64,000 nucleotides of DNA from Methylobacterium sp. UNC378MF (GTDB taxonomy: Bacteria; Pseudomonadota; Alphaproteobacteria; Rhizobiales; Beijerinckiaceae): NCBI RefSeq assembly GCF_900103195.1, contig NZ_FMWU01000002.1, positions 248,001 to 312,000 on the forward strand. Direction: 5' to 3'. The notes under the pieces are model-generated. The model was not told the DNA's origin and ran no database searches. It saw only the letters and a program-made list of their open reading frames with translations. The translations under genes and the position numbers were made by a program. Numbering within the stretch: position 1 is the stretch's first letter; every line of letters starts with the position of its first letter. This document shows positions 45,032-52,996 of the stretch, one piece after another.

Positions 45032-45377
45032 GGCATTCGGGTCGGACAGTCCGGCAGGGCAACCGGCGATCGGCCGCCCGGAGCGCAAGACCAGGAATTC
45101 GGGGTCGGGCTCCTATACAGGCTCCCGCGCCTCCGCGCGAGGCCGGCCGCCGCAGGGGTGACCGGCCCTGGGCGCGAGACTGCCGCCGGCCGCTGATCCT
45201 GTCGTTATGGCAAAGCTTTACGACAGGATCCTCAGACCCCACATCAGGCCTGGACGGCGCTGCCCTGCGCCCCGGACACGGCCCGCCCGTGCGCCGCGGC
45301 GGGGCCTGCGTGGAACTGTCGCTTTCCCCGCGGCATCGCCTGTGCGACGGCAGCGGACGACGCAAAGCCCGAGGATA
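45032..45377. other. Intergenic region between rimO and pabB
   Basis: No gene is seen in this 346-base divergent spacer. It contains a perfect 11-bp inverted repeat (listed separately). The upstream part of the pabB frame is open but has no ribosome site before the chosen ATG. Confidence 0.4.
45195..45230. promoter_or_regulatory. Perfect 11-bp inverted repeat upstream of pabB
   Basis: GATCCTGTCGT at 45195-45205 and its exact reverse complement ACGACAGGATC at 45220-45230 are 14 bases apart, with the small palindrome AAAGCTTT near the centre. It lies 148 bases before the pabB ATG. It could be an operator or a transcript hairpin; no T-run follows, so a simple terminator is unlikely. Role inferred. 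Confidence 0.5.
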
Positions 45378-46769
45378 ATGGCCCCGAACCCGGTCATGTG
45401 GACCCGAGAGATCCCCTTCATCGATCCCGTCGCGGCGGCGGCCCGGCTGCGCGCCCTGCCCGGGCTCGCCTTCCTCGACAGCGCCATGCGGCACGATCCG
45501 CTGGGGCGGCACTCGATCGTGGCCGCCGATCCGTTCGCGCGTTTCCGCTATCGCGACGGACGCGCGACCCTCGACGGGAATCCGGTCGCGGGCGGCCCGA
45601 TGGCGGCGCTCCGGGCCTGCCTCGAACCCTACCGGCTCGAGCCCGGGTCGGAGCCGTTCCCCGGCGGGGCGATCGGGTACCTGGCCTACGACCTCGGCGC
45701 GGCGCTGGAGCGGGTGGCGGCACCGGTCCGGCGGGCGGGGCTCACCGACGACATCGCGCTGAACCTCTACGACACGGTGCTGGTCGTCGACCACGCCGTC
45801 GGCACGTGCCGGCTCGTCGCCACGGGTTTTCCGGAGATCGCGCCGGACGCGCGGCGGGCTCGCGCGGAGGCGCGGCTCGCCCGCTTCGCCGACCTGCTCG
45901 GCGGCGCGGAGCCGCCGGTCCCGGCCCCCGCCCGGCCGGCCCAGCCGCTCGCGTGGCGCTCGAACTTCGACCGCCAAAGCTATGAGGAGGCGGTCGAAAA
46001 GGTCCGCGCCTATATCCGGGCCGGCGACATCTACCAGGCCAACATCGCCCAGCGCTTCACCGCCGACCTGCCAGCGGGATTCGACCCGTTCGCCCTCTAC
46101 CGGCGGCTGCGCGAGACCAACCCGGCGACCTTCGGCGCCTATCTGGAGCTGGAGGGCCTGACCGTCGCCTCGTCCTCGCCGGAGCGGTTCATCCGCCTCG
46201 ACGGCCGGCACGTGGAGACGCGCCCGATCAAGGGCACAGCCCGCCGCGCGGACAACCCCTTGGACGACCCGGCGGTGGCCGAGGCGCTCCAGGCCAGCGT
46301 CAAGGAGCGGGCCGAGAACGTCATGATCGTCGACCTGCTGCGCAACGACCTGTCGCGGGTCTGCAAGCCGGGCAGCGTCGCCGTGCCGACGCTCTGCGGC
46401 CTGGAGACCTACGCCAACGTCCACCATCTGGTGTCGGTGGTGACCGGAGACCTCCGCGACGGGCTGGACGCGCTCGACCTCCTGCAAGGGACCTTTCCCG
46501 GCGGCTCGATCACCGGCGCGCCGAAGATCCGCGCCATGGATATCATCACGGAGATCGAGGGCGACGCCCGCGAGCTCTATTGCGGCGCCATCGGCCGGAT
46601 CGGGTTCGACGGGGCGCTCGACACCGCGATCGCCATCCGCACCGTGTTCATGGACGACCGGCAGGCGGTCCTGCAGGCCGGGGGCGGGGTGACCCTGCTG
46701 TCGGAGCCCGGCCCCGAATATGACGAGACCCTGGCCAAGGCCGCCCGCGTCTTCGAGGCCTTCGCATGA
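45378..46769 (+). CDS. pabB: Aminodeoxychorismate synthase component I
   Basis: PabB turns chorismate plus ammonia into 4-amino-4-deoxychorismate, the first step of p-aminobenzoate synthesis. The 463-residue protein has the chorismate-binding core: YIRAGDIYQANIAQRF, TRPIKGTARR with the nucleophilic Lys, ENVMIVDLLRNDLSRVC and FPGGSITGAPKIRAMDII. The start ATG has GAGGA upstream. pabA follows with a 4-base overlap (ATGA), so the two subunits of the complex are translated together. Confidence 0.95.
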   Translation: MAPNPVMWTREIPFIDPVAAAARLRALPGLAFLDSAMRHDPLGRHSIVAADPFARFRYRDGRATLDGNPVAGGPMAALRACLEPYRLEPGSEPFPGGAIGYLAYDLGAALERVAAPVRRAGLTDDIALNLYDTVLVVDHAVGTCRLVATGFPEIAPDARRARAEARLARFADLLGGAEPPVPAPARPAQPLAWRSNFDRQSYEEAVEKVRAYIRAGDIYQANIAQRFTADLPAGFDPFALYRRLRETNPATFGAYLELEGLTVASSSPERFIRLDGRHVETRPIKGTARRADNPLDDPAVAEALQASVKERAENVMIVDLLRNDLSRVCKPGSVAVPTLCGLETYANVHHLVSVVTGDLRDGLDALDLLQGTFPGGSITGAPKIRAMDIITEIEGDARELYCGAIGRIGFDGALDTAIAIRTVFMDDRQAVLQAGGGVTLLSEPGPEYDETLAKAARVFEAFA

Positions 46770-47380
46770 TCCTCGTCCTCGACAATTACGACTCGTTCGT
46801 CTTCAACGTCGTCCGCTACCTGGAGGAGCTCGGCGAGACGATCCGGGTCGTGCGCAACGACGCGCTGGATGTGGCCGGCATCCGGGCGCTCGCCCCCGAG
46901 GCGCTGGTGGTGTCGCCGGGCCCCTGCACCCCCGCGGAAGCCGGGATCTCCCTGCCGGCGATCCGGGACCTATCGGGGGAGGTGCCGATCCTCGGCGTCT
47001 GCCTCGGCCACCAGGCGATCGGGGCGGCCTTCGGCGGCACGGTCGCGCGGGCGCAGCGCCCCCTGCATGGGCAGATGACGCCGATCGCCCATACCGGCGA
47101 GCGCCTGTTCTCCGGCCTGCCGGCGCCGATGCCGGTCGGGCGCTACCACTCGCTGGTGGTCGATCCCGGCCCCGAGATGGAGCGGCACCTGTCCGTCGAC
47201 GCGGTCTCGCAGGAGGGGGAAGTGATGGCGCTGTCGCACCGGACCCACCCGACCTACGGCATCCAGTTCCACCCGGAATCGGTCCTGACCGAGGGCGGCC
47301 ACGCCCTGTTCGCCAATTTCCTGGGACTGGCCCGCGCGTGGCGCGAGCGGCCGGAGGGCCCCCGCGATGCTGTGGCGTGA
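46766..47380 (+). CDS. pabA: Aminodeoxychorismate/anthranilate synthase glutamine amidotransferase
   Basis: The 204-residue class I glutamine amidotransferase supplies ammonia to PabB. The catalytic triad is visible: Cys in ILGVCLGHQAIGAAFGG and His/Glu in GIQFHPESVLTEGGH. The N-terminus LVLDNYDSFVFNVVRYLEEL is typical of PabA/TrpG. Association with pabB and pabC makes PabA the proper name, although such subunits can also serve anthranilate synthase. It overlaps pabB by 4 and pabC by 14 bases. Confidence 0.94.
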   Translation: MILVLDNYDSFVFNVVRYLEELGETIRVVRNDALDVAGIRALAPEALVVSPGPCTPAEAGISLPAIRDLSGEVPILGVCLGHQAIGAAFGGTVARAQRPLHGQMTPIAHTGERLFSGLPAPMPVGRYHSLVVDPGPEMERHLSVDAVSQEGEVMALSHRTHPTYGIQFHPESVLTEGGHALFANFLGLARAWRERPEGPRDAVA

Positions 47381-48221
47381 CGGGGCGATCGCGCCCGGGA
47401 CGATCGCGCCGCTGGACCACACAGACCGCGGCCTTACGCTCGGCGACGGCCTGTTCGACACGGCGCTGGCGCTGGGCGGCCGCGTCGCCTTCGAGGACGC
47501 CCACGTCGCCCGGCTCGTGGCCTCCGCGGAGAGTCTCGGGATGCCGGCCGAAGCCGAGCGGATCCGCGCGGCCATGCGGGACCTCGCGGGGCAGGGGGAG
47601 CGGCTCGCGATCCGCACGACCCTCACCCGCGGCTCCGGCCCGCGCGGCCTGAAGCCGCCGGACGCCCCGAGCCCGAATCTGTTCGCCACCGCGGCCGCGA
47701 GCGCCAGGGCCGCCGCCTTCGCGTCCCTGCGCCTGTGGCCGACGCCGATCGTCCGCAACGACACGTCTCCGGCCGCCCGGCTGAAGACGCTGGGCTACCT
47801 CGACGCGGTGCTGGCCGCCCGCGACGCCGCCGCGGCGGGGTTCGACGAGGCGCTGTTCCGCAACACCCGGGGCCGCGTCGCCTGCGCGGGCACCGGCAAT
47901 CTCTTCGCCCTGTTCGGCACCACCCTGGTGACGCCGCCGCTCGCCGACGGCGTCCTCGCCGGGATCGTGCGGGCGGAGATCCTGGCGCTCGCCGCCGGAT
48001 GCGGGCTCAGGGCGGAGGAACGGTCGCTGGGCCTGCCCGACCTCTTGGGCGCCGAGGCGGTGTTCCTGACCAACTCCCTCCGGCTCCTGGCGCCCGTGAC
48101 GGCGATCGGCGAGACAGCCTTCCCGGCGGCGGCCGGGCACCCGGCGGTGGCCCGCCTCGTGGCGGCGCTCCGGGCCCGCGTGGCCCAATCCTGCGGCGTG
48201 GCGGAGGACGTGGTCGCGTGA
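47367..48221 (+). CDS. pabC: Aminodeoxychorismate lyase (class IV aminotransferase fold)
   Basis: PabC removes pyruvate from aminodeoxychorismate to give p-aminobenzoate with pyridoxal phosphate. The 284-residue protein has the class IV aminotransferase fold: DRGLTLGDGLFDTALALGG, the PLP-binding Lys in PAARLKTLGYLDAVLAARD and the cofactor region NTRGRVACAGTGNLFALFG. Placement after pabB and pabA makes the lyase more likely than a branched-chain or D-amino-acid aminotransferase. The stop overlaps the next GTG start. Confidence 0.88.
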   Translation: MLWRDGAIAPGTIAPLDHTDRGLTLGDGLFDTALALGGRVAFEDAHVARLVASAESLGMPAEAERIRAAMRDLAGQGERLAIRTTLTRGSGPRGLKPPDAPSPNLFATAAASARAAAFASLRLWPTPIVRNDTSPAARLKTLGYLDAVLAARDAAAAGFDEALFRNTRGRVACAGTGNLFALFGTTLVTPPLADGVLAGIVRAEILALAAGCGLRAEERSLGLPDLLGAEAVFLTNSLRLLAPVTAIGETAFPAAAGHPAVARLVAALRARVAQSCGVAEDVVA

Positions 48222-48724
48222 CCGGCCGCGCCGCGGAGACGGGCCGCCGCCGGCTGCGCTACGGGCTCGCGGCGCTCTACGGCTTCATCGGGATCGTGCA
48301 CCTCGCGGCGACCGACGCGATGCTGCCGCTGATGCCCAGCTGGGTGCCGCAGCCGCGGCTCGTGATCCTGGCGACCGGCCTGTGCGAGATCGCCGGTGCC
48401 GCCGGGCTGCTGACCGGCCGGTTCCGCCGGGCGGCCGCGATCGGCCTCGCCCTCTACGCGGTCTGCGTCTACCCGGCCAACCTCAAGCATGCCTTCGACC
48501 ATGTCCATGTCGACGGCATCCCGGATTCCTGGTGGTATCATGGCCCGCGCCTCGCCTTTCAGCCGGTCTTCGTCTGGGCGGCGCTCTGGGCCGGCGGGCT
48601 GATCGACTGGCCGTTCGGCGGCCTGCGCAGACCCGGAAACGTCGCGCCCGACACCTCCCGCGATCCGGCACCGCCGCCGGCGGCTCGGGGACCGGACGCG
48701 CCGGCAACCATCCGGAAACCTTGA
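48218..48724 (+). CDS. DoxX-family membrane protein
   Basis: The 168-residue protein has four hydrophobic helices with YGLAALYGFIGIVHLAATDA, VILATGLCEIAGAAGLLTGR and AIGLALYAVCVYPANLKHAF, the DoxX/DoxD-like pattern. A Pro/Ala-rich cytosolic tail follows. The start is GTG overlapping the pabC stop (GTGA), so it is translationally coupled to the PABA operon. DoxX proteins are linked to membrane redox balance, but no link with folate is known; the coupling may be incidental. Confidence 0.8.
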   Translation: MTGRAAETGRRRLRYGLAALYGFIGIVHLAATDAMLPLMPSWVPQPRLVILATGLCEIAGAAGLLTGRFRRAAAIGLALYAVCVYPANLKHAFDHVHVDGIPDSWWYHGPRLAFQPVFVWAALWAGGLIDWPFGGLRRPGNVAPDTSRDPAPPPAARGPDAPATIRKP

Positions 48725-48774
48725 TCACAGGATCCCGGGATCCCCGGATCACGGCAGGCTTTGATCCCAGGATC
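48723..48774. repeat. GATC array with 8-bp phase
   Basis: GATC occurs at 48723, 48731, 48739, 48747, 48763 and 48771, an exact 8-base spacing with one unit (at 48755) lacking it. The first GATC overlaps the doxX stop codon. The 4-base spacers vary (ACAG, CCGG, CCCG, ACGG, CCAG, CTGG). Confidence 0.7.
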
Positions 48775-48850
48775 CTGGCCGGTCGACCGGCCGGCAGCCG
48801 CCGTGCGGGCCGGAAGACCGGTGCGCCCGGCCCCGATAGGGGCGGACGAC

Positions 48851-49072
48851 ATGCCGAAGCGCCGCGACCCAGGCCGATCGCCTCCGCCGGGCGCGGTGCC
48901 GGAGACTGTGCCTCTGCCTGTGCCGGAGACCGTGCCGGACCGCGACGCGGTGGAGCGTGCCCTCGAAACCGCCCTCGACCGCCTGCGCCCGAAGCCGGGC
49001 GGCACCCGGCATTCCGGGCCGCCGCGCGCGGGCTCCGATCGGAAGACGCGCCCGGACGGGGCGGGCCGCTGA
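48851..49072 (+). CDS. Small Pro-rich hypothetical protein, 73 aa
   Basis: The product begins MPKRRDPGRSPPPGAVPETV, has the repeat PETVPLPVPETVP, a short helix RDAVERALETALDRLRPKPG and a basic tail. It is probably mostly disordered. No family is recognised and no strong ribosome binding site precedes the ATG, so it may not be a real gene. Confidence 0.4.
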   Translation: MPKRRDPGRSPPPGAVPETVPLPVPETVPDRDAVERALETALDRLRPKPGGTRHSGPPRAGSDRKTRPDGAGR

Positions 49073-49189
49073 GCCCGAAAAGGTTCCTCCACAGGGCGAA
49101 GATATCGCCCGGATACAGCCGGCCGGACCGGCGTTCCCCGTGCGGATGCCGCGGACACAGACAGCGGCCCTCAACGGAGACAGAGCGCC

Positions 49190-49735
49190 ATGGCCAAGCA
49201 GAAGACGCTGCAGGACGCCTTCTACGAGACCCTGAAGGACGTCTACTACGCCGAGAAGCAGTCGGTGAAAGCGCTCAAGAAATCCGCCAAGGCGGCGGAG
49301 CACGACGCGCTGCGCCAAGCCTTCGAGACCCATGCCGAGGAGAGCGCCCAGCAGGTGGAGCGCCTGACGCAGGTCTTCGAGATCATCGGCAAGCCGGCCC
49401 GGGCCAAGACCTGCGAGGCGATGCAGGGCATCGTCTCCGAGATGGAGGAGGATCTCGACGACTTCGCCGACAGCCCGGCCGCCGACGCGGTGCTGGCCGC
49501 CTGCGCCCAGGCGGTGGAGCATTACGAGATCGCCCGCTACGGCACCCTGAAGACCTGGGCCAGCCAGCTCGGCTACGCGGATGCCGCCAAGCTCCTGGAC
49601 GAGACCCTGCAGGAGGAGAAGAAGACCGACGCGCTGCTCTCCAAGATCGCCGAGTCGATCAACGTCGCGGGCGATCCCCAGGATGGCGGGCAGTCCGCCG
49701 AGGCTGCGAAGGGCAAGGGGAAGAAGGCCGCCTGA
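49190..49735 (+). CDS. YciE-like ferritin-fold protein (DUF892)
   Basis: The 181-residue protein is a DUF892 four-helix ferritin-like protein: LQDAFYETLKDVYYAEKQSV, then AFETHAEESAQQVERLTQVF, VLAACAQAVEHYEIARYGTL and ETLQEEKKTDALLSKIAE, with the Glu and His that could form a di-metal site. A Lys/Gly/Ala tail ends it. YciE-type genes are commonly stress induced; the reaction is unknown. Upstream is a 117-base spacer with no clear general-stress promoter. Confidence 0.9.
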   Translation: MAKQKTLQDAFYETLKDVYYAEKQSVKALKKSAKAAEHDALRQAFETHAEESAQQVERLTQVFEIIGKPARAKTCEAMQGIVSEMEEDLDDFADSPAADAVLAACAQAVEHYEIARYGTLKTWASQLGYADAAKLLDETLQEEKKTDALLSKIAESINVAGDPQDGGQSAEAAKGKGKKAA

Positions 49736-49786
49736 TCACGGGGCGGTCCGGCGCCCTCCGGGGCGCCGGACCGCCTCCCGGGGCCG

Positions 49787-50116
49787 TCATTTCGCCGTCT
49801 CGATGGCGCTGAGCGGCGTCCAGTAGCAGCGGTCCTGCGTGTCCTTCAGGGTGAGGCAGCCGTAGCTCATCGTCCGGGATTCGAGCTGGACTTCCTCGCC
49901 GGCCTTGAAGGACCGGCACTCGCCGCTGGCGAGGCTGCCCTGCAGCAGCTGCCCGAAGCCGGATTCGTCGCCGGCCATGACCAGCTTGAACAGGCGGTCC
50001 GTGACCTCCTGGCTGTGGCAGCCGAACCGCTCCTGAGCGATCGTCTCGGCCGCGGCGGGTCGGGACAGGGCGGCGGTGACGGCGAGGGCGGCGAGGGCGG
50101 GCAGGGCGAGGCGCAT
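49787..50116 (-). CDS. Exported hypothetical protein, 109 aa
   Basis: A signal peptide (RLALPALAALAVTAALSRPA, cleavage near AAA-ET) leads a mature part with four Cys (RFGCHSQE, GECRSFKAG, YGCLTLKD, DRCYWTPL) likely forming two disulfides. No family is recognised. It resembles the small exported protein at 7994 in design, though not in sequence. It converges with the YciE-like gene. Confidence 0.72.
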   Translation of the reverse strand: MRLALPALAALAVTAALSRPAAAETIAQERFGCHSQEVTDRLFKLVMAGDESGFGQLLQGSLASGECRSFKAGEEVQLESRTMSYGCLTLKDTQDRCYWTPLSAIETAK

Positions 50117-50289
50117 GCGCGGAACATATCCGCGCGCCGCCCCGTGTCGAGCCCTCGGCGCACGGGTCGGCCGCAGAGGATCGCCGCGGGGATCGCGGCG
50201 CGGTCGTGCGGGTGCACCCGCTCAGGCCTCGAGGACCCGGGCGGGGCTGAGGTTCCGCCAGCGCGGGCCGGCCCGATGAAACGGTCCCG

Positions 50290-50315
50290 CGAAACTTTTC
50301 CTCCCCAGCTCCCGT
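50290..50315 (+). promoter_or_regulatory. Candidate ECF-type promoter of the fasciclin gene
   Basis: GAAAC at 50290 and CGTA at 50312 are 17 bases apart, resembling the GGAAC-N16/17-CGT format of ECF promoters. It is 50 bases before the start codon, and an ECF sigma gene lies 1.4 kb downstream. I could not find the same pair before the sigma gene, which weakens the idea. Confidence 0.25.
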
Positions 50316-50364
50316 AAGGGCGCGCGCTGCCCCGCTCATCGGGGTTGGGACCGAAGGAAACACG

Positions 50365-50934
50365 ATGCTCACCCTGAACACCGGCCGCCGCGCGGCCAAG
50401 GCGCTCGCCCTGACCCTCGCGCTCGGCCTCGGAGCGAGTGGCGCGGCCTATGCCAAGAATCCCATGGTCGGCGGTGCGCCGATGTACGCCCAGAAGACCA
50501 TCGTCGAGAACGCGGTCAACTCGAAGGATCACACCACCTTGGTGGCCGCCGTGAAGGCCGCCGGCCTGGTCGACACGCTGAACGGCCCGGGCCCGTTCAC
50601 GGTCTTCGCGCCCACGAACGGCGCCTTCGCCAAGCTGCCGCCGGGCACGGTGGAGAGCCTCGTGCAGCCGCAGAACAAGGCGACGCTGACGAAGATCCTG
50701 ACCTACCACGTGGTCCCGGGCGTCTACACCGCCAAGGACCTGACGGCGCTGGCCCGGAAGGGCGGCGGGCAGGGCACGCTCACCACCGTCGCGGGCGAGC
50801 CGCTCGCCGTCGAGGTGCAGGGCAAGAAGGTCCTGGTCACCGACGTGAAGGGCAACACCGCCACGGTGACCATCCCGAACGTCATGCAGTCGAACGGCGT
50901 CATCCACGTCGTCAACGCCGTCCTGATGCCCTGA
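50365..50934 (+). CDS. Fasciclin (FAS1) domain exported protein
   Basis: The 189-residue exported protein has a signal peptide (LALTLALGLGASGAAYA) and one FAS1 domain: DHTTLVAAVKAAGLVDTLNG, GPFTVFAPTNGAFAKLPPGT, ILTYHVVPGVYTAKDL and the closing SNGVIHVVNAVLMP. FAS1 proteins take part in surface adhesion. The neighbouring RskA-type anti-sigma/ECF pair is a repeated context for FAS1 genes (as with SigK-RskA in actinobacteria), suggesting sigma-dependent expression. Confidence 0.92.
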   Translation: MLTLNTGRRAAKALALTLALGLGASGAAYAKNPMVGGAPMYAQKTIVENAVNSKDHTTLVAAVKAAGLVDTLNGPGPFTVFAPTNGAFAKLPPGTVESLVQPQNKATLTKILTYHVVPGVYTAKDLTALARKGGGQGTLTTVAGEPLAVEVQGKKVLVTDVKGNTATVTIPNVMQSNGVIHVVNAVLMP

Positions 50935-51025
50935 TCGGCCCGAGCGGTGCGGTGCCCGCGGCCCCGGCAGGGTTTGCGGGCGCCACCCCGGCGCGGGCGC
51001 CGTCAGGCACACCGCCGCGATCGCG

Positions 51026-51727
51026 TCATTCCGCCAGGAGCTTGCCGGTGTAGACCACCGGCCCGGTGGGCTGGCCGCTGGGCGAGCCCCCGGGCGGCTC
51101 CACCGAGACGGCGATCACCCCGTCCGGAGCGGCCCCGGCCGGCAGCCTCACCTGGCTCTGCCCGGCGCCGACGAGGCCGAGCGGCCTCGGTCCCTGCGCG
51201 CCGACATACCACAGCTCCAGGCTTCGATCCGCCGGCGCCTCGGCGCCGACGGGTCGCACCTGGGCGATGCCGGTGCGGGTGTCGACGCGCACGATCAGCG
51301 CGGGCAGCGTACCGCCGCCCTGGACCACGGCGAGGTAGCGGCCGCCCGACGGTTCGAGGGTCGGTCCGACCGCCAGAAACAGCGCGAGCCCGGCCGCCAG
51401 CAGCCCGGCACTCCCGGCGGCCATCCGCCAGCGCCGGACCTGGCCGCGGAGACGCGCGATCTGACGCGCGTCCGCGCCTCCCGGCAGCGCCCGCAACAGC
51501 GCGGCGCGGACACGCGGCGGCGGCGCCGCGGCGGGGATCGTCTCCGCCAGCGGGAAGAGGCGCCGCTCCCAGGCCTCGATCCGCGCGTGCGCGGCCGGAT
51601 CCCGCGCCGCCGCCCGCGCGACGGCCTCGCGCTCCCGGGCGTCCAGCGTTCCCAGCACGTACTCCGCCGCGCGCAGGTCGGGATCGCCGGGATCCGCGTC
51701 GGGGTCCGGTGCGCCCGTCCCGGTCAC
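51026..51727 (-). CDS. RskA-type anti-sigma factor
   Basis: The 233-residue protein has a cytosolic N-terminal sigma-binding part (AAEYVLGTLDAREREAVARA, the zinc-less anti-sigma-K form), one membrane helix (AAGSAGLLAAGLALFLAV) and a periplasmic RskA domain (LWYVGAQGPRPLGLVGAG and VIAVSVEPPGGSPSGQPTGP). It holds the sigma factor encoded just upstream. The start is GTG overlapping the sigma stop codon (GTGA), giving stoichiometric coupling. Release probably needs regulated proteolysis. Confidence 0.9.
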   Translation of the reverse strand: MTGTGAPDPDADPGDPDLRAAEYVLGTLDAREREAVARAAARDPAAHARIEAWERRLFPLAETIPAAAPPPRVRAALLRALPGGADARQIARLRGQVRRWRMAAGSAGLLAAGLALFLAVGPTLEPSGGRYLAVVQGGGTLPALIVRVDTRTGIAQVRPVGAEAPADRSLELWYVGAQGPRPLGLVGAGQSQVRLPAGAAPDGVIAVSVEPPGGSPSGQPTGPVVYTGKLLAE

Positions 51728-52278
51728 GACACGGTCTCCAGGCAGGTCTTCAAGGCAGCCAGCGCGCGATGCAGCCAGGTCTTGATCGTGTTGACCGGGC
51801 GATCGAAATGGCGCGCCAACTCCTCGCGCGAGCGACCCTCGCAGTAGGCCAGCACGACGCAATCCCTGTGCAGCGGCTCGAGCCGGCCGAGGCACGCCGC
51901 AAGGGCGTCGCGGTCCTGGAAGGCGACCGCCGCGTCGTGCGGATCGATGATCCGTGCCACCCAGTCCTCGCCGCTCTCCAGTTCCGGACCCTGCACCTCG
52001 GTCTTGCGACGCACGCTGTCGATCGCGCGATTGCGCGCGATGGTCACCAGCCAGGGCATCGGCGGGCCGGCATCCGGCCTGTAGGCGCCGGCGGCCTGCC
52101 AGATCCGCATGTAGACGTCCTGAAGCACGTCCTCGGCCAAGCCCCGATCGCGCTGGATACGCAGGATCAACCCGTAAAGTTTCGGGCTGGAGAGATCGTA
52201 GAGTTCGGCGAGCCGGTCCGCCTCACCCCGCGCGATCCCGGCCAGCAGCCGGCGCAGCGTCGCGTCGTCGGCCACCAT
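51724..52278 (-). CDS. ECF sigma factor (SigK-like)
   Basis: The 184-residue protein has sigma region 2 (SPKLYGLILRIQRDRGLAED and VLQDVYMRIWQAAG) and region 4 with a helix-turn-helix (CEGRSREELARHFDRPVNTI, then KTWLHRALAALKTCL). It lacks regions 1 and 3, as expected of ECF sigma factors. Its partner is the overlapping RskA-like anti-sigma. The likely target is the fasciclin gene close by, but the promoter was not confirmed. Confidence 0.93.
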   Translation of the reverse strand: MVADDATLRRLLAGIARGEADRLAELYDLSSPKLYGLILRIQRDRGLAEDVLQDVYMRIWQAAGAYRPDAGPPMPWLVTIARNRAIDSVRRKTEVQGPELESGEDWVARIIDPHDAAVAFQDRDALAACLGRLEPLHRDCVVLAYCEGRSREELARHFDRPVNTIKTWLHRALAALKTCLETVS

Positions 52279-52440
52279 GAGTCCCCGCGAACCCCGAGGC
52301 GCCGCCGATCGGACGCCCCCTCGGACACAGCTTTAGACCAAGCCCCGCCCCCGGACGACACCTTCCTTGCCGCGGCCGCTCAGGATCGGACGCGACGCGC
52401 GGGCGGGCGGGCCGTTCGTCCGGGCGCGTCCCGATCCGCG

Positions 52441-52818
52441 CTACGCGGCGACGGGCCTGACCACGACGTCCTCGGCGTAGACGAGGGTCGCCATGACGCC
52501 GGACTGGATCTGGGCGAAGACCGCGTCGAGGTCCCCGACGCTCTGCATCAGCACGGCGCATGACAGGGCGACGATCTGCGGGGTGCACGCGGCCCCCTCG
52601 GCGAGGAACGCCCGGATCGCGTCGGCGAGGGATTCGGCCGCCTGCCCCGCCGCGGAGGCGCTGAGGACCTGCGCGCAGTCTTGGCGCAGGGACGCAAGGC
52701 TGCCGTCCACGACCGAGACCCATTGCCGGTCGTGATCGTAGATGAGCCAGCGCACCGACCCCGCCGCCACCGGCGCCAGTCCCGCGAGATAGCGCCGAGC
52801 GGCCGCGTCATCGAACAT
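52441..52818 (-). CDS. Hypothetical protein, 125 aa
   Basis: No family is recognised. The product starts MFDDAAARRYLAGLAPVAAG, with a strand-rich part (VRWLIYDHDRQWVSVVDGSL), a helix AAESLADAIRAFLAEGAACT and a final VMATLVYAEDVVVRPVAA. It has no signal or membrane segment, so it is cytosolic. The frame's composition argues for coding. Confidence 0.6.
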   Translation of the reverse strand: MFDDAAARRYLAGLAPVAAGSVRWLIYDHDRQWVSVVDGSLASLRQDCAQVLSASAAGQAAESLADAIRAFLAEGAACTPQIVALSCAVLMQSVGDLDAVFAQIQSGVMATLVYAEDVVVRPVAA

Positions 52819-52996
52819 GGCGTGGGTTTAACGCCCGTCCTCCGGAACGCCAACGTGCCGGGTGCCGCGTCCGGAGGCAGCCCGACCGGCCGCGCGACGT
52901 CCGCGACGTGCCATCGCCGCGCGGAGATGGACCGGCGAAGGCCGCCCGTCGCGGGCTGCGCGGGAATGCCGGGTGTCCGATCCGCGCCGCGCGCCG

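Noticed and set aside
43575-46487. 970-residue open frame on the minus strand across rimO and pabB
   Set aside because: It overlaps two well-supported genes in other frames and has the Arg/Gly/Pro composition of high-GC shadow frames.
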